Source: Ralstonia sp. ASV6
Lineage (GTDB): Bacteria; Pseudomonadota; Gammaproteobacteria; Burkholderiales; Burkholderiaceae
Direction of reading: 5' to 3'
NCBI RefSeq assembly: GCF_016429285.1
Contig: NZ_JAELUI010000018.1
Location: forward strand, 1-53,757
Length of the DNA stretch: 53,757 bases
Shown: in pieces, positions 25,099 to 33,800 of the stretch
How the letters are laid out: each line of letters begins with the position of its first letter
How positions within the stretch are numbered: the first letter of the stretch is position 1
The notes under the pieces: generated by a model
What the model was told of the DNA's origin: nothing
Seen by the model: the letters and a program-made list of their open reading frames with translations, nothing else
Database searches by the model: none
Program-made: the position numbers and the translations under genes

Positions 25099-25374
25099 CT
25101 AAGGCAGCTGTCTAGCCCAGAAGACAGCAAGGCCAAAGAGCGAGGCAGTCACCACAAGCCACGTCAATGCCTCCGGCAAGAAAACCCATGGGTTGAGAAA
25201 CTCTGCAACTTTCTCAAGTGCAGGATCGCGCTTCGCGAGCTCGACAGCGACCTCTCGGTCGCGTCGCAGCAGAATCATTCGGAAAATGCACTTGCAGGTG
25301 GCGAACGCCGCGGATACCGAAAACACGAAAAGCACATAAGGCACCCACCACAACACTGTAAATAGGTTCTGCAT
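25099..25374 (-). CDS. Small inner-membrane protein with two membrane helices, 91 aa
   Basis: Two hydrophobic segments (VLWWVPYVLFVFSVSAAF at about 8-25, and WLVVTASLFGLAVFW near the C-terminus) flank a charged, soluble loop (LLRRDREVAVELAKRDPALEKV). This hairpin topology fits a small inner-membrane protein. The family is not recognised. It is in a cluster of small accessory genes, possibly leading-region genes by analogy. The ribosome site is weak, so the start at ATG 25374 is moderately supported. Confidence 0.65.
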   Translation of the reverse strand: MQNLFTVLWWVPYVLFVFSVSAAFATCKCIFRMILLRRDREVAVELAKRDPALEKVAEFLNPWVFLPEALTWLVVTASLFGLAVFWARQLP

Positions 25375-25431
25375 GTTTCTGCTTATTCTTGACCGATGGA
25401 AAATTCATGGTCCAAAGTTGTCAGTGGTGGG

Positions 25432-25623
25432 TTAGGCGGCGCGGTAGCGTTTGAAGGAAGCGCGCACGTGATCGATCGCGTCGCGGCATTCCACGCACGT
25501 CACTAACTCGCCGGCTTCAGCAAACTCGACAGGCTCATCGGTATCGCCGGACTCATGCGCATCGCATGCAAGCCCACACAACGAATATTCACGACCCGCT
25601 ATTGTTCCTTTCGCGTGTTTCAT
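25432..25623 (-). CDS. Small Cys-containing protein, 63 aa
   Basis: ATG 25623 has GAGGAG upstream. The sequence contains CGLACDAH and, about 25 residues later, CVEC, which could form a small zinc-binding site (CxxxC...H/CxxC; inference). The C-terminus is basic (HVRASFKRYRAA). It belongs to a run of mini-genes whose 3' ends share a repeated junction (codons for Ala-Ala, TAA, then the linker). Related short proteins are, to my memory, common in Burkholderiales mobile DNA. Function unknown. Confidence 0.75.
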   Translation of the reverse strand: MKHAKGTIAGREYSLCGLACDAHESGDTDEPVEFAEAGELVTCVECRDAIDHVRASFKRYRAA

Positions 25624-25632
25624 GCCATCTCC

Positions 25633-25833
25633 TCAGTTATCAGTGGTTGCTTCTGCGATTAGGCTTTGCACCAGCTTCGATTGCTTCGCATCGCCGATAA
25701 CCCAGAGGCGGCGCCAGACATATTTCCTGCGCGCCATACGCACACCGCAACGAACCTCCGCTTCAACCATTGCAGGCCGACCGTTTGCAACTTCCACGCG
25801 GTAGATACGTTCACCTCGAATGATGGTGGGCAT
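25633..25833 (-). CDS. Small basic protein, 66 aa
   Basis: ATG 25833 (AGGA upstream). The N-terminal half looks like a three-stranded sheet (RGERIYRVEVANGRPAMVEA), the second half is basic and aromatic (ARRKYVWRRLWVIG). It is 9 nt ahead of the 63-aa Cys gene, hence cotranscribed. No family recognised; a nucleic-acid-binding role is possible from charge alone. Confidence 0.7.
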   Translation of the reverse strand: MPTIIRGERIYRVEVANGRPAMVEAEVRCGVRMARRKYVWRRLWVIGDAKQSKLVQSLIAEATTDN

Positions 25834-25864
25834 GTGTCCGGTTCCTGATGTTCAGTGGCAGCGG

Positions 25865-26023
25865 TTAGGCGGCGGCCCTACGCAACTTGATCGCCACGTT
25901 TCGAGCCTGCGGAATAAGCCACTCTTTGCGGTCCCTTACAGCTTCACGCCAGATGCGACGTGCAACCCGGTAATCGGACACGACCTTCCCGGCCAGAGCG
26001 AATCGAAGTGTTGTGCTTGTCAT
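25865..26023 (-). CDS. Small basic protein, 52 aa
   Basis: ATG 26023 is 5 nt from GAGGGG; an ATG 5 nt earlier meets an immediate stop. The 52-aa product (MTSTTLRFALAGKVV start) is strongly basic, with VSDYRVARRIWREAVRDRK as a likely helix, and ends KLRRAAA. Both its ribosome-site segment and its 3' junction match those of neighbouring mini-genes, which supports its reality despite its size. Confidence 0.7.
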   Translation of the reverse strand: MTSTTLRFALAGKVVSDYRVARRIWREAVRDRKEWLIPQARNVAIKLRRAAA

Positions 26024-26053
26024 GTCATCCCCTCATCAGTGAAGTGGCAGCGG

Positions 26054-26311
26054 TTAGGCGGCGAACAGCGGCACGCTGTTGAAGAAGTCGCTCGGCGCCA
26101 CGTTGTCGAGCGCGGCGCAGCGGACGATGCCGTCGGTCTTGGTACGCAGCCAAACCACGTCCTCGGCGTCTTCGGGTTCTTCGTCCTGCTGCACGTATCC
26201 AAATTGCACCCGTGTGCACTGGTGAAAAATGTCATCCGCATCGCGGTAGAAAACAGGTTTTTTGTCACGCAGCGCGATAGCAAGCGCGAGGCGTTGTTCA
26301 GCGTTCAACAT
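26054..26311 (-). CDS. Small unknown protein, 85 aa
   Basis: ATG 26311 is chosen because GAGGGG lies 6 nt upstream; ATG 26317 directly abuts that site. The product is acidic with a helical N-terminus (NAEQRLALAIALRDKKP) and strands (VFYRDADDIFHQCTRVQFGYV, shown here up to the turn). It ends FNSVPLFAA, using the same Ala-Ala-TAA junction as its neighbours. No family recognised. Confidence 0.75.
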   Translation of the reverse strand: MLNAEQRLALAIALRDKKPVFYRDADDIFHQCTRVQFGYVQQDEEPEDAEDVVWLRTKTDGIVRCAALDNVAPSDFFNSVPLFAA

Positions 26312-26341
26312 GCTCATCCCCTCATCAGTCAGTGGCGGCGG

Positions 26342-26491
26342 TTAGGCGATCAAGCCGCCCTTGTCCCTTTCGATCCAGCCGCCAACCCATGCGGTGCGCA
26401 GCTGCGGATCTGTGTAGGGGCATGCGTTGATTGAAACTCCGTTGATCCAGGCAACCCGCCCCTCCCGATACGCTCGCTTTTCGTTCACCAT
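26342..26491 (-). CDS. RMF/CrpP-like small protein, 49 aa
   Basis: ATG 26491 has AGGAG 10 nt upstream; ATG 26500 is the alternative. The 49-aa product has the pattern of the ribosome modulation factor/CrpP group: AYREGRVAWINGV, then NACPY, then RTAWVGGWIERD (Y-x-x-G ... C-P-Y ... W-x-x-G-W). RMF dimerises ribosomes in stationary phase; CrpP proteins on plasmids have been linked to ciprofloxacin modification, though that activity is debated. No resistance claim can be made here. It heads the run of mini-genes. Confidence 0.75.
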   Translation of the reverse strand: MVNEKRAYREGRVAWINGVSINACPYTDPQLRTAWVGGWIERDKGGLIA

Positions 26492-26660
26492 CTTCCCCAT
26501 ACTCCTGATCGTTAAGCGCATGATAAGTGCACATGTGCACCATGTCAACCACATCGTTGATCTCAGGCCGCAGCGCCGAAGCTTCTCACCACTTTTTCAA
26601 CTGCCGCCCCTCATCACTCACTCAAGCACTCAGTTGTCGACAAGCGGATCGCATACGCAA

Positions 26661-26710
26661 AAGCCGGGTACGCCTCTGCGTGGCCACAGCCACCGAGGCG
26701 TACCCGGCTT
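26661..26710 (-). terminator. Terminator after the lipoprotein gene
   Basis: A perfect 16-bp stem (AAGCCGGGTACGCCTC with GAGGCGTACCCGGCTT) encloses an 18-nt loop; on the minus strand it runs into TTTTGC. It lies 18 nt after the stop of the lipoprotein gene. Confidence 0.82.
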
Positions 26711-26728
26711 AACCGGAAGTACTGGAAC

Positions 26729-27544
26729 TTACTGGCAGCTCAGCACAACACTGCCGCTGGTGTCACCCGACGCAGAGCTCTTTGCGGTGAACACCACCGC
26801 GAGGTTCGGCTGCGTCGCGTTTGACCCGATCACGCTGGTCACCATAGCGATGCCGTTGCCAGAGGACGCACTACCGGCTGCGACCGTCTTATTGATGGCT
26901 ACCGATTGATCAGCCCCAATGCTGTAGGTGATGTTGATCGTCGCATTCAGCGTCGTCTTGTCGATCGTTGCCGTCGCGGATGTCACCGTACCCGGTGCAG
27001 TTGCACCGCTTACTGCCGTCGGTTTAGTCGCAGCTGCGAGCGTGCAGGCGAACGTGCCGGCAGTCTGCGAAGCCTGTAGCTGGATCGGTTTGCCGGCGAC
27101 ATAGTAGGCCCCCTGGTTGGCGTTCATGGTTGGGACGTTCTGCCCCTTGCCATTCGTCCAGCGGCCGATCTGAAAGTCAGATGTGCCGGCGAGGTCAGTG
27201 ATAGTGCCCTGCGTCAGCGAAACCGCGACTGCGCCGATGTTGAAAGCGCTGAAGCCGCCGCCATCGAGCTGCGTTTGACTCGAAGCTGCGGCAGACGATG
27301 TCGAACCCAGGGTATTTGCGCCGAACAGCGTGCTAGAACTCCCGTTCGGGCCCATGTAGATCAGCGCCAGCGGATCCGCTGTCACCTTCGTCGAGCTCCC
27401 CTGCACCGTGATTGCCGCAGCTACTGGCTGCGAACTTGACGTGGTCGTCGTGGATGCCGTGCCGGCCCCATCACCGCCGCCGCCGCATGCAGCCAGCAGT
27501 ACAGCCGAGGCCAACACAACCGCTCGAATCGAAAACAATCGCAT
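26729..27544 (-). CDS. Secreted lipoprotein, 271 aa, Ser/Thr/Ala-rich
   Basis: ATG 27544 has GGAGG upstream; longer starts would spoil the signal peptide. The N-terminus is a lipoprotein signal (SIRAVVLASAVLLAAC) with lipobox LAAC, giving a lipidated Cys followed by a GGGG spacer. The mature part is low in charge and rich in Ser, Thr, Ala and Gly, with repeated beta-type segments (LNATINITYSIGADQSVAI), compatible with an outer-membrane-anchored beta domain. The family is not recognised. It has its own terminator and may be an entry-exclusion or surface protein, but this is only suggested by location on a conjugative element. Confidence 0.85.
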   Translation of the reverse strand: MRLFSIRAVVLASAVLLAACGGGGDGAGTASTTTTSSSQPVAAAITVQGSSTKVTADPLALIYMGPNGSSSTLFGANTLGSTSSAAASSQTQLDGGGFSAFNIGAVAVSLTQGTITDLAGTSDFQIGRWTNGKGQNVPTMNANQGAYYVAGKPIQLQASQTAGTFACTLAAATKPTAVSGATAPGTVTSATATIDKTTLNATINITYSIGADQSVAINKTVAAGSASSGNGIAMVTSVIGSNATQPNLAVVFTAKSSASGDTSGSVVLSCQ

Positions 27545-27607
27545 CAAACTTCCTCCAAGATAAACAATGCGCGGCAAGTGCCGCTTGTGATGAACCTGCA
27601 ACTACGT

Positions 27608-28792
27608 TTAGTAAAAGGCCAGCCCGCTATCGTTGCGCGATGCAGGGCGTACCACATGCGGATCAACGCCCGGCACCTGCGCTTCGGCGTGCTTCGCGGC
27701 AGGGAGCCAACGGTCGTTCACTTCCTTGTGGATCGCGTGCAGTACGCAGCGACGGGTCAATGCGTCCCCCTTACCCTCACCGTTTGCGTCCTCGAACAGG
27801 ATCGCCTCACGAAGGCCATTGAGTTCGCTATCCGTGAGCTGCGAGTACACGCTCGTGTTTCCGGCGGCTTCGGACGCGAGCGCCAGATCGACAGTCCTCG
27901 CCGTGCACTTTTCAAGGCGCATGGGGAAGCTCTTCTCGTAGTCGAGGAGCTCGCAATATGCCGCAACGTCACAGCGCACCCGGAAGCAGCCCGTCTGATG
28001 GTCGTAAGGAGTGAGCTCAGCGCCCAGAGCGCGAAGGAAATCACGCTCTTGCTCAGGCGCCTGCACATAGCCGTGGAATACCGCCACATCAAGCGCAGCA
28101 TCCTGGGCCCGAGCGCCCGCTGCAAGAGCGTCGATCCCAACATAGGTGTGCAATCGCGACATCAGGTGCGCCGCCGCCGAGTGTTTGTTCTCTGCGTGTC
28201 GACCCAGGTAGTCGGCTAGGCCCGGCGTTAGCGACTTCGCCAAAGCAGCTTTGACGGCGTCGCGATGTGCCTGGCCAGAAAAGGGCACCCCATCGATTTC
28301 ATCAATGAGCCGCTTTGCCTGGGATTCATACCGATGGAACGCATCATTCACGTGCCGATAGAGCCGGGTAAAAAGCCCACCGCGCGTCGTTTGCCTAAGC
28401 GAGTCGCGCATGACTTCGTCGGCTGCCCCATTCAGCATCGCCTGCTGATCATTCTGAGCTCGCTCGGCCTTCGTCATGCGGATGCGCCGGAGAATAGCGC
28501 TAGCGACCGAATAGCCAACTCCGCCGGCAGTGATCGCTCCCGCAGCTGGCAGCGCTGCAGCACCCGCAGCGGCAATGACACCAACAGCGAGTAGCGGACT
28601 TCCTACCGCTAGCGTCTGCCCGCGCCGCGTGGCCGCCTCGGCCGATCGATCCAATTTCAATCGGTTGCTCCACGCTTCATCGCGCTTATTCTCGAAATAT
28701 TTGTAAAGGCCCTTGGAGTCGGCCTTGATGTGCTCCGGGGTCAGCCGCGCCACAATAGCCCCCAGATCCTGATCCAATTCGGCGTAGTTCAT
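27608..28792 (-). CDS. Unknown protein with central hydrophobic hairpin, 394 aa
   Basis: ATG 28792 with AGGTGAAG upstream is preferred; a GTG three codons earlier is possible. Residues about 60-100 form two adjacent hydrophobic stretches rich in Ala and Gly (GSPLLAVGVIAAAGAAALPA, AGAITAGGVGYSVASAIL), a probable membrane hairpin. They are followed by a long helical soluble region (DEVMRDSLRQTTRGGLFTRL). No enzyme motif was found. It lies 14 nt after the 125-aa gene, so the two are an operon. Such membrane-inserted helical proteins occur in toxin-immunity and exclusion systems, but no identity can be claimed. Confidence 0.8.
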   Translation of the reverse strand: MNYAELDQDLGAIVARLTPEHIKADSKGLYKYFENKRDEAWSNRLKLDRSAEAATRRGQTLAVGSPLLAVGVIAAAGAAALPAAGAITAGGVGYSVASAILRRIRMTKAERAQNDQQAMLNGAADEVMRDSLRQTTRGGLFTRLYRHVNDAFHRYESQAKRLIDEIDGVPFSGQAHRDAVKAALAKSLTPGLADYLGRHAENKHSAAAHLMSRLHTYVGIDALAAGARAQDAALDVAVFHGYVQAPEQERDFLRALGAELTPYDHQTGCFRVRCDVAAYCELLDYEKSFPMRLEKCTARTVDLALASEAAGNTSVYSQLTDSELNGLREAILFEDANGEGKGDALTRRCVLHAIHKEVNDRWLPAAKHAEAQVPGVDPHVVRPASRNDSGLAFY

Positions 28793-28806
28793 ATTCTTCA
28801 CCTGGC

Positions 28807-29184
28807 TCAGTGGTGGGTGACCGAATCCGCCATGCGACCCGTAACAGCTTCCGCCACCTTCAGGAGCGCCTGAACATCCGTGTCATCGGCGTCGACCATC
28901 GCTTCTGCGATGCTGTCTCGCATCAGCATCATCGAATCCACCAGTTCCAGGCTGCGGCCAACAACGCGGCGCATTGCCTCATCCTGCGCCGCGTTGGTCA
29001 CTGTCGAACCGATATCAGCGCCTTCAAGGATCTTGTCAGCCGCGGTCTTGAGCCGGCTGATTGCAACGTCGAGGTGCGAGACCGCGACAACGATTTTTTG
29101 CACCTGGGCGGTATCTGCTGCACGTCCCTGCGCGGAGAGCGCGGCTCGAACGGTGTCCGCGGAGATCAGTCGACCTGTCGTCAT
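28807..29184 (-). CDS. Small helical protein, 125 aa
   Basis: ATG 29184 has AAAGGTG upstream; a longer frame from 29307 is rejected for poor sequence character. The product is almost entirely helical with heptad-like spacing (VQKIVVAVSHLDVAISRLK, VGRSLELVDSMMLMRDS), so a helical bundle or coiled-coil oligomer is likely. It is the first gene of a two-gene operon with the 394-aa membrane protein and might be its soluble partner (inference from pairing only). Confidence 0.8.
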   Translation of the reverse strand: MTTGRLISADTVRAALSAQGRAADTAQVQKIVVAVSHLDVAISRLKTAADKILEGADIGSTVTNAAQDEAMRRVVGRSLELVDSMMLMRDSIAEAMVDADDTDVQALLKVAEAVTGRMADSVTHH

Positions 29185-29422
29185 CAATTCACCTTTGGAA
29201 TTTTTTGGGCCCTTTGGCCCGTATTCATGCCCCAGATCTGAGGCCTGCCCCCCCAGAATGGTACGCACTCTCAAATACAACCGCAAAACAAGCTTTATTT
29301 TTTGCACTATGTGTCGTATACGATTCTTTTATATATATTTTTTTGACTCGTCATTGGGCGTAATAATGGCGCCTCATCGGCGCCGCTTCAACCCTACTCA
29401 AAGGGGGCTTAGGCCACTGGGA
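29185..29422 (-). promoter_or_regulatory. AT-rich promoter region with TCGTATACGA palindrome
   Basis: Between two genes. It holds a 10-bp perfect palindrome TCGTATACGA (29314-29323) next to a run of TATATATA (about 29328-29338), a plausible operator and promoter for the 125-aa gene. A small GGCGCC-TCATC-GGCGCC hairpin (29368-29384), followed on the minus strand by ATTATTA, may end the upstream ATPase gene. No gene seen. Confidence 0.4.
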
Positions 29423-30559
29423 TCACACCGTAGCCCTAAACCCGACCAACGCCGGCGGAGGTGTCGGCTCCGCTGCGGCCAACGTTGCAGCAACCTCCTT
29501 TCGCCACTTCGCCCGCTCCCAACGCTGCGTCAATTCATCCAGCAGGCCTTGTACAGCTTTTCCGCGCTGGGATTCACTTAACTGGACCTGTTCGCCATGC
29601 ATGCCTCGATATACGACACCAGCGAACGCCTCCAACATCGATTCGTCTTGGTCCATGTCCGGAAGCCTGTCCGCCAGGTTCTCAAGCACAACGATTCGGC
29701 TAAGCAAAGGATGGGCAGGATGCCGTTCCTGGAATCGATCACGCATAGAGCGTGTGGCAATGACACGGTCAAGAGCAAGCTGCTCGCCGGGATGAACAGT
29801 CACGCCGTCGAAGAGCTGCGTGGAGGCGACGACTTCCGCACCGCCCGATGCGAATCGGGTAATCACGTCGCGGACAAGATCACGTGCTCCACCAAAACAC
29901 ACTCGGTGCGCCTCGTCTAGCAATACAAGGGAGATCGTATCGAGGTTTCCCCGGCCCCCTGCGCTACCGAGTAATTCTGGGAGCTTCGCCAACAACGCGA
30001 ACAAGTCCCGTCGCTCCCCATCGAACAAGACTTCCTTGTCTCGAATACGCAATGTCACCAGTAGGCTGGACTGCGGATTATCAAATTTAGGGTCACCCGA
30101 CCAAGTCACCTGGTGGTCAAGATCGCCGCCGGGTGTTCGCCATCCTTCAATCAAAATGCGGTGGTGGCCCCGCGACAGAAACGTGTCCTCAAGCGCCGAA
30201 GCCGCATCAGTAACCAGGCTCACAAAGATGCAACGCCCGCCGCGCACGTGTTCCGCTGCCATTCGCAAGCTGAGGATAGTCGTACTTCCGCCCCCAGGCC
30301 CACAACAAACAAGCGATGTCCTTCCGCCACGGCCGGCCCTATCGAGATGTGGCCGCTCTACGCCTCTGGAGGTGCGCACATCTGACTTACTCTCGGGCTG
30401 GCGCTTCTCAATCGCCGCCAGCATGCGATTCCAGTCGGGATAATTCTCCGCGGCTGCCAAGGCCTGCAGTCCGTGATTGGTGGAGAGGTCGTAACCGAGG
30501 GCGCGCAGGCGCGACGTAATGCGCGCAGCCCGTTGCTTCGCTTCTTGATGGGTGATCAT
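29423..30559 (-). CDS. ATPase-like protein with degenerate Walker A, 378 aa
   Basis: ATG 30559 with AGGACA upstream. Residues 1-50 (HQEAKQRAARITSRL ... LQALAAAENYPDWNRMLA) match a short helical module often found at the N-terminus of mobile-element proteins, sometimes annotated glyoxalase-associated. Next comes SLVCCGPGGGSTT, which has the position and glycines of a P-loop but Thr in place of the essential Lys, then a Walker B-like LVLLDEAH (about 222-229) and ASTQLF, as in conjugation ATPases of the TraD/PilT/VirB type. With the Lys missing, ATP hydrolysis may be lost or unusual. The exact family is unsure. Confidence 0.82.
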   Translation of the reverse strand: MITHQEAKQRAARITSRLRALGYDLSTNHGLQALAAAENYPDWNRMLAAIEKRQPESKSDVRTSRGVERPHLDRAGRGGRTSLVCCGPGGGSTTILSLRMAAEHVRGGRCIFVSLVTDAASALEDTFLSRGHHRILIEGWRTPGGDLDHQVTWSGDPKFDNPQSSLLVTLRIRDKEVLFDGERRDLFALLAKLPELLGSAGGRGNLDTISLVLLDEAHRVCFGGARDLVRDVITRFASGGAEVVASTQLFDGVTVHPGEQLALDRVIATRSMRDRFQERHPAHPLLSRIVVLENLADRLPDMDQDESMLEAFAGVVYRGMHGEQVQLSESQRGKAVQGLLDELTQRWERAKWRKEVAATLAAAEPTPPPALVGFRATV

Positions 30560-30793
30560 TCGTTGTCCTGTTACCAGCTACCGCAGCAATGCAGGGAATT
30601 GGCGCTCGCTTTTACCAATCGCTGGCGACAGAGTCGAACGATGATGGTGGAGGGACTGCTCCTGTCTTTACGCTACTGGAGGTCCAGCGCGAGCGGGCGG
30701 CGACAGGCTGCCTTGATGCAAGCTTCTCAGGATCGGCACAAAACCGCAAGACCATGGAGGAGGCATCGCGAACGGCAGCCGCCAAATGCAAAA
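30560..30793 (-). other. Gap with no gene recognised
   Basis: Open frames on either strand here have no ribosome site and poor composition. The part next to 30560 must hold the promoter and ribosome site of the ATPase gene; no hexamer pair stands out. Confidence 0.4.
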
Positions 30794-30823
30794 TGCCCCC
30801 GATGGACAGATCCATCAGGGGCA
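30794..30823 (-). terminator. Terminator after the 1111-aa gene
   Basis: TGCCCCCGATGGA and TCCATCAGGGGCA form a 13-bp stem with one mismatch around a 4-nt loop; on the minus strand it continues GCATTTTGC. It lies 31 nt after the stop of the LPD1-like gene. Confidence 0.78.
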
Positions 30824-30854
30824 CTCAAAGCTGCGTGGTGTCGGCCTGTTGAAC

Positions 30855-33800
30855 TCAGGGCCCGCCAACAACCTCCGCTCGTACCACAGACGGCGATGCT
30901 TCCGCGCCAAACGCGAACTTGCTCACAAGTTCTTCTCGATACCGATCAAAATACGCACCGAACGCCGCGTTCAACGTCAGCCGCTCGTCGCCTTGAGGAT
31001 ACCCAGACACCTCCTCGCTCTGCGTCACATCCGTGCCGTAGACCAGGTAGTCGCTGCGATGGCCAGCGTCCTTCTCGACGCGATCCTGAATCCAACTCTC
31101 GAAAGCACGCGCGAACAGTTCGACGTCCGTCGAGAAGTAGGGCTTGCTGCGATGCGAGTCGAAGAAAATCGCGTCGTCAAAATACGTCGAGTTCTTGCGG
31201 TACTCTTCAGGCGTGTACTTCTCGCGCACCAAGGTCAATCGGTCAATCATTCGCCGTTGCAGCGATGAAGTGATGAAGATCCTCCCGAGGGTCTCTTCCG
31301 CCCTGGCGGGGATGCCGGCGGCGCCACCAAAGCGTTCCAAAGCATTGCGGGTTGCTTCCACCAGGCCGGCAACATCGGCGAGCGGCCGAATATTCAGCAC
31401 TGCCAAGTCTTCGCGTACCGTCCGGTGCTCTTCGATGAGCTCCAGCACCTTCGCCTTGAAAGCGCCGTTCTGCTTGCCTTCCGGGAGCAGCCAATCCAAG
31501 GATGCCGCCCATTCATTGAGGCGCATGTCCATGTATTCGCCGAGCGGCACTTCCCTCTTATGAAGCGTGATCGTGCTGTTCGCAGCAACAGCTTCCTCGC
31601 GCGACATCGGCACAGTCTTGCTCAGGCGGACGATGTTCGTAAGGTCGGAGATGATCCCCGGGAACCGCACACCATGCTTCGAGCGATGGGAGCTTACGCG
31701 CTGAGCAAGCTCAGTCGCATACATCGTGTTGGACAGACCAACCACACCCGCCAGGGCATCGTCCAAGGCGTGCGCCCATTCATGCGCCACACTGCCAGCG
31801 CCGTGCATCCGGGTCAGATTCATTACCTTCCGGGGACGCTCGAAATGTGCCTCGGCTGCGTCTTTCCCACCCGACCCTCGCGCTCCAAACGCGATTGCAA
31901 GTGTGCCACCGAGACTCACCGCGGTCGGCGGAACATCCAGCACACGCGCGAGATCCATCCACGCATCGTAAGCGTGGTTGAGCACGGCCTGGCGCTCGGC
32001 TTGCGGCAACCAATTGCCATATTCGAGGCCGCGGAAACCGAACGTGGCCAAGAATCGTTTCTCGTCGACGTCGGCGCCCCCGCGATAGTCAGGGCCCTTG
32101 CGCTCGATGCGTTCGAGATGAGCACGCCTCGGCGTAGGCTTCTGTTGCTTGGTTTGCTTCTCGCGTGTCGTTGTCTCTTTCACGGTGACGGGCGACTTGA
32201 TCGCCCAGACCCAACCGCCTTCAGTATCGATGTGCGCCGCGGCTAGCAAGCGCGCGAGTTTGTCGCCGCAACGCAACTTCCCAGAAGGCTCCTCAACCAC
32301 CGTCGGCAACACCTGCTCCAGAAAGCGCTGGCCAGCGCCGTCAAAGAACCAGTGAGCCGGATCCCATTTGCCAAAGGCGTGGTACAGCTTGAACGAACCG
32401 CTGGAGAACGCGTCCGGATTCAGCAAATCACCATTACGGTGAATCTGAATACAGGCCAATTGCAGATCCGATTCGGTCTTCACATTGGCCAATGCATCTC
32501 GGACCACTGAAATAGCGCGCACAAAGCTCTCGCAGCGCTCAAGAGGCAGGCCTTCAAGCGCGCGGCGATCCAGGAAGATTTTTGTCCTGTTCCGCCCTCC
32601 ACGGAATGGCGTCACCGGGAGAGCATCCCGGATGGTCCGAATGACGTGAGCGACCGCCGGTTCGACGCCAGCTGCTCGCATCCCGTCAAAGTCGAGCTTC
32701 GGCCAAACGTGATCTTTCTTGACGAGTGCAACACGTTCGGCCTCGCCGATCGTCAGCAACTCACCCACAGCGAGCACCCGGGTTGCAAAATCCTTGCGCG
32801 CGCCGCCGATTTTTTCTCCCGCATCTTCCCGACGCGTACCGGGATGCACTTTGGCATCGAAGGGCGCCTTCATCAGCTTCTTCATGCCGTCCTGGAAGAC
32901 CGCTTCGGCCGAAAGCTCCGCGTCGCGGCGTTGCGCCGCGTTGTACAGCTCAGTACGGAACTCACCCAGGAAGGACAGGAAGTCCGCGGAATAGAACTGG
33001 TTGAAGCGTGCTGCACGCTGGCTGCCGAACTGCGCCAGGATCTCCACCGACAGGAAACCCTCGGTTGGCCGCAATGGAGCCAACGCCGCCTTCATTGAGC
33101 CAAACATGGCTTCGAATCGTGCTTTGACCTCCGCCGCGATTGCAGCACCGGTCCACAACGACTGATCCAGCAGCCCGTCTGCTTTGGCTGCATCGTAGGC
33201 GGCCACGACATCCGATACGTTGGTTAGGAAATCCAGATGGTGCTGCACGTTCAGCGCGGTGTGCGCCTCCAGTTCTGCGCGAACATGCTCGCCATATTCA
33301 AGGTAGCGAGCATCCTTCAGAATGAGCAGGCGACCTGTAGGATTCGTGAATGCAACGGGAATCCCATGCGGCAACTCCAACTGCTCTATGCCCTCGTCCA
33401 CACCACCATTTCCCGCAACGGCAGCGTCCCGCGTAGCATAGCCGGCCACCACTGCAGTCATTTTGGGAGCACGCAACGGCAATCCATCTACGCCAATTGC
33501 TTGACGGCGTACGGCCCGCTCAACAGCAACGACTGGATGAAAATCGAGGACTTCGGAATAATCCCCATTGAAATCCAGATTTAATGCTTCAGCGGGAGGA
33601 AGGTCCCGATATTCGAGCAGCTCATTAAGCGTATGCGCACATTGCGCAAGCTTCGCCGTAAATTCACGATCAGCCGGTGTCGTATACCAAATGCCGCGGG
33701 TCGAGCCGCGCAGATTCTGTTGCTGTTCGATAAACTGGGCCACCACACCTTCACCAACATAAACAGAGTCAAGGTGTTTAATCGTGGACAGCGGCATAGA

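Larger units (their letters stand above)
25422..26349 (-). repeat. Four dispersed linker repeats at mini-gene 3' ends
   Basis: A plus-strand motif close to CAGTGGCAGCGGTTAGGCGG recurs at 25422-25440 (degenerate), 25853-25873, 26043-26062 and 26330-26349. On the coding strand it supplies the last codons (mostly Ala-Ala), the TAA stop and the following spacer. A second repeat, CCCCTCATCAGT (26029-26040 and 26318-26329), carries the GAGGGG ribosome site of the next gene. The genes themselves are unrelated, so only junctions are repeated. Confidence 0.75.

Noticed and set aside
25422-26349. Integron cassette array
   Set aside because: No integrase and no attC-like inverted structure; the linker is short and contains the stop codons.
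26342-26491. Calling the RMF/CrpP-like gene a ciprofloxacin-resistance gene
   Set aside because: The short motif does not distinguish RMF-like from CrpP proteins, and the activity of CrpP itself is disputed.
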